From an uncultured Collinsella sp. (GTDB taxonomy: Bacteria > Actinomycetota > Coriobacteriia > Coriobacteriales > Coriobacteriaceae): 64,000 nucleotides of DNA. The stretch is taken from assembly GCA_902470805.1 (NCBI GenBank), contig CABRHX010000006.1:32351-96350 (forward strand), given 5' to 3'. The notes beneath the pieces were generated by a model. That model was not told the origin of the DNA and ran no database searches. It saw nothing but the letters and a program-made list of their open reading frames with translations. The position numbers were made by a program, and so were the translations under genes. Shown here piece by piece: positions 8,184 through 17,054 of this stretch. The stretch's first letter is position 1, and every line of letters starts with the position of its first letter.

Positions 8184-9428
8184 ATGGCGGCTCGCGTCTG
8201 CCTGGTCCACTATCACGAGGTTGGACTGAAGGGTAAGAACCGCGCACATTTTGAGCATATCCTCATGGATAACATCAAGGCGGCCTTGGCCGCCTTTTCC
8301 GTGAATGCCGTGTCTCGAATTTCCGGTTATATCCTCGTGACCTTTAACGAGCATCAGGCCGACGAGGCGGCGCGTGTCATTCGCACCGTTCCCGGCGTTG
8401 CTCGTGTGTCTTTGGCGTATCACACCAATCGTGACCCTCAGGAGTACTGTGCCGCCGCCGTGAAGGCGCTGCGCGAGTTTGGTTCCTTCGATTCGTTTAA
8501 GGTGCACGCCAAGCGCTCCAATACCGACTATGAGCTCACCTCGATTGACATCAATCGTCAGGTGGGCGAGGTGCTGTGCGAGGCCTTCCCCGATAAAAAG
8601 GTTCAAATGCATGACCCCGATGCGATGGTGCACGTACTGGTGGTCCAGGGTAGCGTTTATGTGTACGCGCGCTCCGAGCGCGGCGTGGGCGGTCTGCCGG
8701 TGGGTTCTGCCGGCAAGGTCGTGACGCTGCTGTCGTCGGGTATTGATTCTCCGGTGGCGACCTGGATGCTCGCGCGACGCGGAGCCGTGTGCGTGCCGGT
8801 GCATTTTTCCGGTCGTCCGCAGACGCCAGATACCAGCGAGTATCTAGTGCAGGACATCATTCGCGCCCTTGAGCCGGGTGTCCAGATCGGCCGTCTGTAT
8901 GTTGTGCCGTTTGGCGACTGCCAGCGCGAGATTTCGGTGACCTGTCCCAGCAACCTGCGCGTGATCATGTATCGCCGCATTATGTATTCGGTTGCCGAGC
9001 GCATTGCACACATCGAGGGCGCCAAGGCTATCGTGACGGGCGAATCGCTTGGGCAGGTTGCCTCCCAAACGCTTGAGAACATCATGGCCGTCAACGAGGC
9101 CGTGAAGATCCCCGTGTTCCGCCCTCTCATCGGTTCGGACAAGCAGGAGATCATCGCGCGCGCCGAGGAGATTGGTACGTTCGATATCTCGACTGAGGCC
9201 GCTCCCGACTGCTGCACGCTGTTTATGCCGCGCCGTCCCGAGACGCACGCTAAACTCGATGCCGTGCATGAGACCTGGGAGTTGTTCGATCACGAGGAGA
9301 TGATCGAGCGCCTGCTCAAGCAGACCGAGTACATCGACTTCGAGAGCAACACGTATAAGGCCCCTAAGACCTTAAAACGCAAACATTCGGAGCTTGCTCC
9401 GCGTGAGATTTACCAAGATCACGAGTAA
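8184..9428 (+). CDS. thiI: tRNA 4-thiouridine synthase ThiI, without rhodanese domain
   Basis: 414 residues: an N-terminal ferredoxin-like and THUMP region, then a PP-loop ATPase motif SSGIDSPVATWML near residue 180. ThiI adenylates U8 of tRNA for sulfur insertion. The C-terminal rhodanese domain that carries the persulfide cysteine in E. coli ThiI is absent, as in many Gram-positive homologues, so sulfur is probably delivered by a dedicated cysteine desulfurase elsewhere. The ATG follows the rpoZ stop directly. Confidence 0.9.
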   Translation: MAARVCLVHYHEVGLKGKNRAHFEHILMDNIKAALAAFSVNAVSRISGYILVTFNEHQADEAARVIRTVPGVARVSLAYHTNRDPQEYCAAAVKALREFGSFDSFKVHAKRSNTDYELTSIDINRQVGEVLCEAFPDKKVQMHDPDAMVHVLVVQGSVYVYARSERGVGGLPVGSAGKVVTLLSSGIDSPVATWMLARRGAVCVPVHFSGRPQTPDTSEYLVQDIIRALEPGVQIGRLYVVPFGDCQREISVTCPSNLRVIMYRRIMYSVAERIAHIEGAKAIVTGESLGQVASQTLENIMAVNEAVKIPVFRPLIGSDKQEIIARAEEIGTFDISTEAAPDCCTLFMPRRPETHAKLDAVHETWELFDHEEMIERLLKQTEYIDFESNTYKAPKTLKRKHSELAPREIYQDHE

Positions 9429-9439
9429 TGTTGTGCATA

Positions 9440-9471
9440 GACCGACGATGCGCCTGCATCGTCGGTCTTTT
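9440..9471 (+). terminator. Terminator of the mihF-thiI operon
   Basis: A perfect 12-bp stem (9440-9451 / 9456-9467) with a 4-nt loop, followed by TTTT, 11 bp after the thiI stop. Confidence 0.9.
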
Positions 9472-9546
9472 GCTATCTGGGCATTTTGCGGCTAAGTGTT
9501 CATTTGCTGACGTGTGCCTGAATAAATGGACAGATTTGTGCAAGGT

Positions 9547-9564
9547 TTTGGTCGGTTTTTGGTT
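9547..9564 (+). promoter_or_regulatory. TTTGGTC direct repeat upstream of comEA
   Basis: TTTGGTCGG-TT-TTTGGTT: two half-sites 11 bp apart. The same arrangement occurs upstream of recA (38343-38360), matching at every position except the two spacer bases. A palindrome AAAACCGGTTTT follows at 9573-9584. Possible site for a competence regulator (inference). Confidence 0.5.
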
Positions 9565-9641
9565 TGACCGCTAAAACCGGTTTTGGAGCGTGGCTGTTGC
9601 AGGGCTCCTTTCCTGACACGATGGTGTTGGGAGGTTTTGCT

Positions 9642-10355
9642 ATGGCGCAGCGCGAACAACACGAACGGGTCAAACGGATGGACCGCTTGGCGGACAAGCT
9701 GCTCGGTCATAAGGCAGTGGTGATGGCGATACTGGTCGTCATTGCGATGGCGAGCGGCTTGGCGATGGCGAACCTTGGCGGCGGTGCCGGCGGTGTGTCG
9801 TTTGAGCGCACTGACGGTACGGGCTCGTTGATGGAGCCGGGATCCGGTGATGCCTCGAGCGGAAAGACATCCGAAGGTTCTTCGACTAAGGCTTCTGCCG
9901 CGGCAGAGGTCTATGTCGATGTCGATGGCGCCGTTGTGTCGCCCGGTGTATATCGCCTCAAGGACGGCGCGCGGGTGGCTCAGGCGATTGATGCCGCCGG
10001 CGGGCTGGCGCCCGAGGCAGACGTTACGGGGCTCAATCGGGCATCTAAGGTCACTGATGGACAAAAAATCCACGTTCCAACGGTAGGGGAGCAGCAGGCG
10101 TCTATTGCGGAAGCCGGTGTTGATGGTGGTACTTCCGCATCATCGGGCGTGAGCGGCGCAACAGGCCTGGTAAACATCAATACGGCAAGCGCGGCAGAGC
10201 TGCAGACGCTCTCGGGCATCGGTCCCTCCATGGCCCAGTCGATTATCGATGAGCGGACAAAGAACGGTGCTTTTGCCTCGGTTGACGACCTGATGCGTGT
10301 GTCGGGAATCGGCGAGAAGAAGCTTGCCAAAATCAAAGATTGCATCTGCGTATGA
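9642..10355 (+). CDS. comEA: DNA uptake receptor ComEA
   Basis: 237 residues. One N-terminal membrane segment (about residues 25-45), a low-complexity linker, an SLBB domain (VYVDVDGAVVSPGVYRL), then a C-terminal double helix-hairpin-helix (LVNINTASAAELQTLSGIGP ... VSGIGEKKLAKI). ComEA binds incoming double-stranded DNA outside the membrane during natural transformation. The ATG at 9642 has GGGAGG upstream. comEC overlaps its stop. Confidence 0.93.
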   Translation: MAQREQHERVKRMDRLADKLLGHKAVVMAILVVIAMASGLAMANLGGGAGGVSFERTDGTGSLMEPGSGDASSGKTSEGSSTKASAAAEVYVDVDGAVVSPGVYRLKDGARVAQAIDAAGGLAPEADVTGLNRASKVTDGQKIHVPTVGEQQASIAEAGVDGGTSASSGVSGATGLVNINTASAAELQTLSGIGPSMAQSIIDERTKNGAFASVDDLMRVSGIGEKKLAKIKDCICV

Positions 10356-12655
10356 GTGCGACCGAGCGCGAGCGTGTTATGCCTCCGCGGCCCCTGCTTC
10401 CGTGGACGATGACCCTGTGTGCCGGCATGTGCATGAGCTGCGTCTTGGTGCTCAACATGGCCGCTGATGCGCTGTTGAGGGAGCGGGCGCCAGCGGTCGG
10501 GCCGCTATGGACCATTCCCGTTGCGGCGGCGGTATTTGTTATGCTGGCTCAATCATGTGCGCGGCTTGCCCCTTTGAAGCGGTGGCTGTATGCCGCGTCC
10601 GTCGGTCTCGTGGCGGGAGCGGTCGTCTCGGCCTGGTGGGCTGTGGGTGCGCTAAGCGCCTCGAAGGCGCTCGACGGTCGAGCGGCAAGCAGCCTCGAGT
10701 TTGTCGTGCAGGGCGATCCATCAATAAACGACGACGTGTATTCCTATACCTGCGAGGCACGCGCGGACGGTAAGAACTTGGCAACGGTTCGCCTATCGTG
10801 CGACCGCGAGCTCAAGGTCGGGGCGCACGTGCGTGTTATCGGTCGCGTTTCGCGTTTTGAGAACGATGCGTATGGACGATCGCGCGTGCTCCGAGGCGAG
10901 GTATGCAAGGTAAAAGCCGTTCGGATTGTGTCGGTCGATGAGGGCTCTCCGGGGCCGCTGCTTCGGCTACGAAATGGGCTGCTTGCGTCCATCGCGCCTG
11001 CGACCGACCCGGCGCGTGCACTCATAGCCGGTGTCGTCTGCGGTCGTTCGGCCGAGCTGCGCGCCCAGTCGGCGGGCGACTGGTTTTCGGTGACGGGTAC
11101 GGCGCATCTTATCGCCGTCTCCGGCAGCCATTTGTCTATCGTGGGGTTTGTAATTGAGGGCGTATTGCAAAAGACTCGGTGTTCACGTGGTCTTCGGCGG
11201 GTGATATTGGCGATAACGCTTGTGGGCTACGCTGCCTTTACGGGCGCGTCTCCCTCGGCCGTGCGCGCGTGCTGCATGGTGTTCGCGACGCTTGTCGTAA
11301 ACGGCGCAGGGCGTCGCCGGCACGGCGCATCGGCGCTCTTCGTAACCATGTCCATCTTTGTGCTACTGCGGCCGACGGTGCTGTTCGAGATGGGCTTTCA
11401 GCTTTCATGTGCCAGCGTCTTAGCCATTCTGTGCTTTTGCCCCTATGCGACCTACGCTTTGGGTGAGCTGGGTGTGCCATCGGGCATTGCCAGTATGCTT
11501 TCCGTCACGCTGTGCTCGCAGTTGGCGACGCTCCCCATTACCATTCCTGCCTTCGGTACGTTCTCGCTCATTGCTCCGCTGGCAAATGCGGTCATCGGTC
11601 CGGTGGTGAGCGTACTGCTCGCTGTGTCGATCGTACTGGTTCCCTATTCGCTCGTGGCACCATTGCGGATTTGGGCGCTCATTGTGCCCATGGTTGCCGC
11701 CCGTTGCGCGTTGTTCTTCGAGCAGCTGTTTGCCGCCGTGCCGGGTGCATCCGTGAGTGTGCCGCCCGATAGCATGTGGATTTACCTAGTGCCGTGTTTG
11801 CTGGCGGTTCTGCTGGTCTGGTGGCCGCGTCCCCGTGCACGTCCTATGGCGGTGGGGCTTACGTGCCTGGTGTTCTTGGCTGCGATTCCGTACGCCTACT
11901 GGGATCGGTTCGCTCCGCCTTCGGTGACGGTGCTCGATGTGGGCCAGGCCGATGCGATTCTTATCCGCCAGGGCGGCACAGTAGCGCTCGTCGACTGCGG
12001 GCTCGACGAGCGCGTGGTGGCGGCGTTGGTTCGCAATAACGTGCACCATATCGATGCCGTCTTTGTGACGCATTGGGATGAGGATCACTGGGGTGGTCTG
12101 CCTGCCGTGCTCGAACAGTTTTCGGTCGGAACGATTGCCGTGGCGGCAGATGCGCTGGAGGATGCTCCTGCCGAGGTATTGAACCGACCTGGCGTGGAGT
12201 ATCGGCAGGTGCGCCATGGGGATACGGTCGACATCGGCTCATTTTGCGCCCGCGTGATGTGGCCATTCGAGTCCGTGGATGGCGAGGGCAATGAGGATTC
12301 GCTTGTCCTGCTGCTCTCTTATGTTCAGGAAGACAAGGGCCTGCGCATGCTCCTCACCGGTGATGCCGAGCTCGACCAAGAACGGGAATTCGTGCAGGAG
12401 GTGGGGGATATCGATGTCCTTAAACTCGGGCATCACGGCTCCAAGGTTTCGGTCGATGCCGCGCTGCTGGAGATTCTGAGACCCGAGCTTTCCCTCGCGA
12501 GCGCGGGCGAGGGGAATCGATACGGTCATCCGTCCGATGCCTGCATCGATGCCGTGAAGGAAGCGGGTGGCGTGTTCGCGTGCACCATCGAACACGGCGA
12601 CATTACCGTCACGCCGACTGAGAATGGCTTTGCGATGCGATGCCAGCGACCGTGA
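10352..12655 (+). CDS. comEC: DNA uptake channel ComEC/Rec2
   Basis: 767 residues: an N-terminal OB-like region, the Competence domain with many membrane segments (HLIAVSGSHLSIVGF is the conserved start), and a C-terminal metallo-beta-lactamase domain with THWDEDHWGG, LLTGDAE and LGHHGS. ComEC forms the pore through which single-stranded DNA enters. The ATG at 10352 overlaps the comEA stop (ATGA). All domains are present, so the gene looks intact. Confidence 0.93.
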   Translation: MSATERERVMPPRPLLPWTMTLCAGMCMSCVLVLNMAADALLRERAPAVGPLWTIPVAAAVFVMLAQSCARLAPLKRWLYAASVGLVAGAVVSAWWAVGALSASKALDGRAASSLEFVVQGDPSINDDVYSYTCEARADGKNLATVRLSCDRELKVGAHVRVIGRVSRFENDAYGRSRVLRGEVCKVKAVRIVSVDEGSPGPLLRLRNGLLASIAPATDPARALIAGVVCGRSAELRAQSAGDWFSVTGTAHLIAVSGSHLSIVGFVIEGVLQKTRCSRGLRRVILAITLVGYAAFTGASPSAVRACCMVFATLVVNGAGRRRHGASALFVTMSIFVLLRPTVLFEMGFQLSCASVLAILCFCPYATYALGELGVPSGIASMLSVTLCSQLATLPITIPAFGTFSLIAPLANAVIGPVVSVLLAVSIVLVPYSLVAPLRIWALIVPMVAARCALFFEQLFAAVPGASVSVPPDSMWIYLVPCLLAVLLVWWPRPRARPMAVGLTCLVFLAAIPYAYWDRFAPPSVTVLDVGQADAILIRQGGTVALVDCGLDERVVAALVRNNVHHIDAVFVTHWDEDHWGGLPAVLEQFSVGTIAVAADALEDAPAEVLNRPGVEYRQVRHGDTVDIGSFCARVMWPFESVDGEGNEDSLVLLLSYVQEDKGLRMLLTGDAELDQEREFVQEVGDIDVLKLGHHGSKVSVDAALLEILRPELSLASAGEGNRYGHPSDACIDAVKEAGGVFACTIEHGDITVTPTENGFAMRCQRP

Positions 12656-12663
12656 CGACGTCG

Positions 12664-12693
12664 TTGGCGTGTGGTGGGCCCCTGGGCTAGAAT
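12664..12693 (+). promoter_or_regulatory. Candidate holA promoter
   Basis: TTGGCG (12664-12669), an 18-bp spacer and TAGAAT (12688-12693), 40 bp before the holA start. Confidence 0.45.
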
Positions 12694-12733
12694 GGCACGG
12701 AACGAATACGAAGGCCTGCGGGAGGGGAGCGCA

Positions 12734-13696
12734 ATGTCCGAAACCGGTCTGCTGCCGGCATATCTGATCGTCGGTACCGACGGAGTCAAGCGCGATCACG
12801 CCGTCTCGCGTATGAAAGCGCGTCTGGAAAAGTCGGGTATGGTCGAGTTTAACCTCGACGAGCGCGACATGACTAAGGACCCCGATATCGAGTCCATTAT
12901 CGGATCGCTTAACACCTTTCCGATGGGCAGCGAGTTTCGCCTGGTAATCCTTGATGGCTGCTTAAAGCTCGCTAAGGCTGTCTCGGAGCCGCTCGTCGAG
13001 TACCTCGCAAGTCCCAGCCCCACAACGGTCTGCCTCATCATCGCCGACTCGCTTGCCAAGAACACGCGCCTGTATAAGGCGATCGCCAAGATCGACAAGA
13101 AGGCCGTGATCGATTGCTCCGGCACCAAGCGCTGGGAGCTACCGCGCCGCGTTCAGCAGATGGCGACGCAGCATGGCAAGTCGATCTCGACGGCGGCCGC
13201 CGAGGAACTCGTCTCGCGTTCGGGTGAAAACACTCGCATGCTCGATAACGATTTGGCTAAGCTTGCCCAGATGGTCGAGGTGCCCCAGATTGAGCTTGTC
13301 GACGTTGAGCGCTGGATTGTACGTACGGCCGAGGTTCAACCCTGGGACTTTCTCAATGCGGTCTCGGCCCGTGACATGCGACGCTCGCTCGAGCTCTTCA
13401 ATCTACTGCCCGCCAAGAGCTACGTGTGGACTTACACATTGCTGTGCGGCCGCATCCGCGAGCTTATCGTTGCCAAGGCGCTCGATGCGCGCGGACAGGG
13501 TCGTGAGCTGGCCGCAACACTTAAGCTCCAGTCCTGGCAGGTCAAGAATCACCTGACCTGGGCACGTCGCTTTTCGATGGCAGAGCTCGTTGCCGCGCTC
13601 GAGGGCGCGGTCGATGTGGAGCTCGCACTGAAGGGTTCGGCCGATTCTCAGACCGCGCTTTTGCTCTGGATTACGAACATCTTGAGAAAATCGTGA
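12734..13696 (+). CDS. holA: DNA polymerase III delta subunit
   Basis: 320 residues. Clamp-loader subunit that opens the sliding clamp. LLPAYLIVGTDGVKRDHAVS is the N-terminal segment typical of HolA; the middle has the AAA+-like fold without a functional Walker A, and SARDMRRSLELFNLL fits the C-terminal collar domain. ATG 12734 follows GGAGGGG. holA directly follows comEC and precedes rpsT, a gene order common in Gram-positive bacteria. Confidence 0.88.
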   Translation: MSETGLLPAYLIVGTDGVKRDHAVSRMKARLEKSGMVEFNLDERDMTKDPDIESIIGSLNTFPMGSEFRLVILDGCLKLAKAVSEPLVEYLASPSPTTVCLIIADSLAKNTRLYKAIAKIDKKAVIDCSGTKRWELPRRVQQMATQHGKSISTAAAEELVSRSGENTRMLDNDLAKLAQMVEVPQIELVDVERWIVRTAEVQPWDFLNAVSARDMRRSLELFNLLPAKSYVWTYTLLCGRIRELIVAKALDARGQGRELAATLKLQSWQVKNHLTWARRFSMAELVAALEGAVDVELALKGSADSQTALLLWITNILRKS

Positions 13697-13745
13697 TGAT
13701 ACCTGCCTATTTGACAAATTCGTTCTATCCCTTTGAGGGGGAGCG

Positions 13746-13754
13746 TGCTATAGT
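13746..13754 (+). promoter_or_regulatory. Extended -10 promoter of rpsT
   Basis: TGCTATAGT, identical to the rpmB promoter core. A TTGACA at 13711-13716 is too far away (32 bp) to be its -35. Confidence 0.55.
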
Positions 13755-13764
13755 AGGCGCTTGC

Positions 13765-13802
13765 ATGACCTCACCGTGTCTCAGAGGTGTCATACATTTT
13801 TT
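13765..13802 (+). promoter_or_regulatory. Terminator-like hairpin in the rpsT leader
   Basis: ATGA-CCTC (13765-13772) pairs with GAGG-TG-TCAT (13784-13793), with a 2-nt bulge, and is followed by ACATTTTTT. It lies between the promoter and the rpsT ribosome-binding site and could attenuate transcription. Confidence 0.45.
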
Positions 13803-13829
13803 GCAAGGAACTCGAAAGGAACTCCAGAA

Positions 13830-14096
13830 GTGGCAAACATCAAGTCTCAGAAGAAGCGTATCCGCACCAATGAGGCAGCTCGCATGCGTAACAAGGCTGT
13901 CAAGTCCGAGCTCAAGACGCTGACCAAGCACGTCCAGTCCGCCGTCGCCGAGGGCGACGCCGAGAAGGCCCAGGCTGCCCTCAAGACCGTCACCAAGCGT
14001 CTCGACATGGCTGCCGCCAAGCATGTTATCCACAAGAACCAGGCTTCCAACCGCAAGTCCGGTCTTGCCAAGCTCGTGAACAGCATCAACGCCTAA
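13830..14096 (+). CDS. rpsT: 30S ribosomal protein S20
   Basis: 88 residues, lysine/arginine-rich and helical: [20 protein letters not shown] at the start and [15 protein letters not shown] at the end are diagnostic of S20. The start is a GTG at 13830 with GAAAGGA upstream. A weak start codon is a known feature of autoregulated rpsT in E. coli (UUG there). A single-gene transcript: promoter at 13746 and terminator at 14131. Confidence 0.95.
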   Translation: MANIKSQKKRIRTNEAARMRNKAVKSELKTLTKHVQSAVAEGDAEKAQAALKTVTKRLDMAAAKHVIHKNQASNRKSGLAKLVNSINA

Positions 14097-14130
14097 GTTG
14101 TAAATTTCACACCACACAGATTACGCGCAT

Positions 14131-14168
14131 AAATGGAGCCTGTTTTATGGAACAGGCTCCATTTTTTG
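14131..14168 (+). terminator. Terminator of rpsT
   Basis: A 14-bp stem (14131-14144 / 14151-14164) with a 6-nt loop, followed by a U run. Confidence 0.9.
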
Positions 14169-14192
14169 TATCGCTCGGGTAAGATAGTCCGC

Positions 14193-16004
14193 ATGAATAC
14201 TTCAATTGACATTTCCCACATCCGCAACTTTTCAATTGTTGCGCACATCGACCATGGCAAGTCCACGATCAGTGACCGTATCCTCGAGCTCACCCATACC
14301 GTCGACGAGCGCGACATGGAGTCGCAGCTGCTCGACACCATGGATATCGAGCGCGAGCGCGGCATCACGATCAAGTCCAACGCCGTCCGCGTGTCCTATG
14401 ACGCCGACGACGGCGAGACGTATCAGTTCAACCTCATCGATACGCCGGGCCACGTGGACTTTACCTATGAGGTCTCGCGTTCGCTGGCCGCCTGCGAGGG
14501 CGCGGTGCTCGTCGTCGATGCCACCCAGGGTGTCGAGGCGCAGACCGTCTCCAATGCGACGCTCGCCATGAACGCCAATCTGGACATTGTGCCGGCCATC
14601 AACAAGATCGACCTGCCCTCGGCCCATCCCGATGAGGTCAAGACCGAGATCGAGGATGACTTGGCGATCCCTGCCGATGATGCCGTGTGTGTCTCGGGCA
14701 AGACCGGAGAGGGCATCCACGATCTGCTGGAGTCCATTGTCTTTTTGATCTCTCCGCCCAAGGGCGATGCGAACGCGCCGCTCAAGGCACTCATCCTGGA
14801 TTCGTACTTCGACGAGTATCGTGGTGTCGTCGCCACGGTGCGCATCTTTGACGGTTCCATCAAAAAGGGCGATACCCTGCGCATGATGCAGGCAAAGGGT
14901 GACTTTTTGGTCGATGGCGTGGGCGTCAAGCGTCCCGCCGAGACTCCGGTCGATGCGCTGACGGTCGGCGAGGTGGGCTACGTGGTCACGGGCCTGAAGG
15001 ACCCCGAGGCCGTGCGCGTGGGCGATACCCTCACGTGGGCGTCGAATCCCTGCCCCGAGCCGCTTCCCGGCTACCGCGAGGCTAAGCCCATGGTCTATAC
15101 GGGCCTGTTCCCGATCGATAACAAGGACTACGAGAACCTGCGTGACGCGCTCGATAAGCTGCACGTCAACGACCCGTCGTTGGTGTGGGAGCCCGAGACC
15201 TCGGTGGCGCTCGGCTTTGGCTTCCGCGTGGGCTTCCTGGGCCTGCTGCACATGGAAGTCGTTAAGGAACGCCTGGAGCGCGAGTTCAACTTGGACCTCA
15301 TTGCCACGAGTCCCTCGGTCGACTATCACGTCTACAAGACCGACGGCGAGATGATCGATGTCCGCAGCCCGCAGGACCTTCCCGAGGCCACGCGCATCGA
15401 GCGTATCGAGGAACCCTACCTCAAGGCAAAGATCATCTGCCCGCCTGAGTACACGGGCGCCGTCATGCAGCTCGCCATCGAGCACCGCGGCGTTACGACC
15501 GACATGATCCACCTGACGAGCAAATCGGTCGAGATGCGCTTTGATATGCCGCTTGCCGAGCTCATCTTGGACTTCTTTGACCAGCTCAAGAGCCGCACTA
15601 AGGGCTATGCCTCGCTCGACTACGAGTTCAACGAGTATCGTCCTTCCGAGCTTGTGAAGCTCGATATCTTGCTTTCGGGCGATGAGGTGGACGCGCTGTC
15701 GTTTATCGTGCACAAGGACAAGGCCTATGGCCTGGCCCGCGGTCTGTGCGACAAGCTCAAGGAGATCATCCCGCGTCAGCTGTTTGAGGTGCCCATCCAG
15801 GGTGCTATCGGCAACAAGATCATTGCCCGCTCCACCGTCAAGGCGCGTCGCAAGGACGTGCTTGCCAAGTGCTACGGCGGCGATATTTCGCGTAAGCGCA
15901 AACTGCTCGAGAAGCAGAAAGAGGGCAAGAAGCGCATGAAAGCCATCGGCTCGGTCGAGGTCCCGCAGGAGGCCTTTATGGCGATTCTCAAGGTGGACGA
16001 GTAG
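14193..16004 (+). CDS. lepA: Elongation factor 4 (LepA)
   Basis: 603-residue translational GTPase that acts on stalled ribosomes and in 30S biogenesis. G1 [10 protein letters not shown]3 DTPGH, G4 NKID, then the EF-G-like domains and the LepA-specific C-terminal domain ([19 protein letters not shown]). The ATG at 14193 has no visible Shine-Dalgarno, and a -10-like TAAGAT ends 7 bp upstream, so the message may be leaderless. dusB starts 5 bp after the stop. Confidence 0.96.
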   Translation: MNTSIDISHIRNFSIVAHIDHGKSTISDRILELTHTVDERDMESQLLDTMDIERERGITIKSNAVRVSYDADDGETYQFNLIDTPGHVDFTYEVSRSLAACEGAVLVVDATQGVEAQTVSNATLAMNANLDIVPAINKIDLPSAHPDEVKTEIEDDLAIPADDAVCVSGKTGEGIHDLLESIVFLISPPKGDANAPLKALILDSYFDEYRGVVATVRIFDGSIKKGDTLRMMQAKGDFLVDGVGVKRPAETPVDALTVGEVGYVVTGLKDPEAVRVGDTLTWASNPCPEPLPGYREAKPMVYTGLFPIDNKDYENLRDALDKLHVNDPSLVWEPETSVALGFGFRVGFLGLLHMEVVKERLEREFNLDLIATSPSVDYHVYKTDGEMIDVRSPQDLPEATRIERIEEPYLKAKIICPPEYTGAVMQLAIEHRGVTTDMIHLTSKSVEMRFDMPLAELILDFFDQLKSRTKGYASLDYEFNEYRPSELVKLDILLSGDEVDALSFIVHKDKAYGLARGLCDKLKEIIPRQLFEVPIQGAIGNKIIARSTVKARRKDVLAKCYGGDISRKRKLLEKQKEGKKRMKAIGSVEVPQEAFMAILKVDE

Positions 16005-16008
16005 GCCT

Positions 16009-17052
16009 ATGGCGCTTTCTGAATACAGTAAGCGGCTGCTGGGCGCCTATGCCGAGCAGCCGTTCCTTATGGCTCCCATGGCGGGCGTGACCGACCCTGC
16101 CTACCGCATCATGTGCCGCCGCCGCGGTGCCAACCTTGCCTACAGCGAGATGGTGAGCGTGGCGGGCCTTGCCTATGCCAGCAATAAAACGTGGCGCCTG
16201 GTGCTGCCGGCCGATGAGGAACAACAGATTTGCGTGCAGCTCTTTGGCTCCAAGCCCGATCAGTTTGCGAGCGCCGTCGCCGCCGTCGAGGATCGTGTGG
16301 GCGATCGCCTGTCGCTCATCGATATCAACATGGCCTGTCCTGCCCGAAAGGTTGTCACCAAGGGCGAGGGCTCTGCCCTTATGCGCACGCCCGATTTGGC
16401 CGAGAAGATCGTCGAGGCGGCGGTGGGCGCGGCGCATGTGCCCGTGACCGTCAAGATCCGCAAGGGTTTTTATGCCGAGGACCGTAATGCCGCGACGTTT
16501 GCCCAGATGCTCGAAGGCGCCGGTGCCGCCGCAGTCGCCGTGCATGGTCGTTGCGCCACGCAGCTCTACACGGGCCAGGCCGATTGGTCGGTCGTCGATG
16601 AGGTGGCCGACGCCGTCGAGATTCCCGTTATCGGTTCGGGCGATGTGTTCTGCGCCGAGGATGCCGCAGAGCATCTGCGCAGCTCGGGTGCCAGCGCGGT
16701 GTTTATCGCGCGCGGCATCTACGGCAATCCGTGGGTGTTCGGTGATGCTCGCGCCCTTGCGCTCGATGGCATGCCGGTGCCGGCGCGCAGCTCCGTTGAG
16801 CGCCTAGACGCCCTGCGTGAGCACCTAACGCTGACGCATGAGCTCCTGCCGCTCATGTCGCGTGCCCGTACGTACGCAAGCTGGTACTTAAAAGGCATGC
16901 CCCATGCCGCCGCTTGGCGTGCTCATGTGGTGCGCTGCTCCACGTACGAGGAGTTCATGGCGCTGGTCGATGAGATCGAGCGCGATGTGGTGGCCTGCGA
17001 GGCTGCCCTTGCCGCCGGCGAATCGGTGCCCCCTCATCCGCTGGGGGCTTAA
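16009..17052 (+). CDS. dusB: tRNA-dihydrouridine synthase B
   Basis: 347 residues, an FMN enzyme that reduces uridines in the tRNA D loop. FLMAPMAGVTDPAYR near the N terminus binds FMN; INMACPARKV carries the catalytic cysteine; VHGRCATQLYTGQADW and SGDVFCAEDA complete the Dus barrel. The ATG is 5 bp after lepA and the hemW start 3 bp after its stop, so lepA-dusB-hemW is one operon. Confidence 0.92.
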   Translation: MALSEYSKRLLGAYAEQPFLMAPMAGVTDPAYRIMCRRRGANLAYSEMVSVAGLAYASNKTWRLVLPADEEQQICVQLFGSKPDQFASAVAAVEDRVGDRLSLIDINMACPARKVVTKGEGSALMRTPDLAEKIVEAAVGAAHVPVTVKIRKGFYAEDRNAATFAQMLEGAGAAAVAVHGRCATQLYTGQADWSVVDEVADAVEIPVIGSGDVFCAEDAAEHLRSSGASAVFIARGIYGNPWVFGDARALALDGMPVPARSSVERLDALREHLTLTHELLPLMSRARTYASWYLKGMPHAAAWRAHVVRCSTYEEFMALVDEIERDVVACEAALAAGESVPPHPLGA

Positions 17053-17054
17053 GG

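Noticed and set aside
13711..13754. TTGACA at 13711 as the -35 of the rpsT promoter
   Set aside because: The distance to TATAGT is 32 bp, far from the 16-18 bp needed. The extended -10 explains the promoter better.
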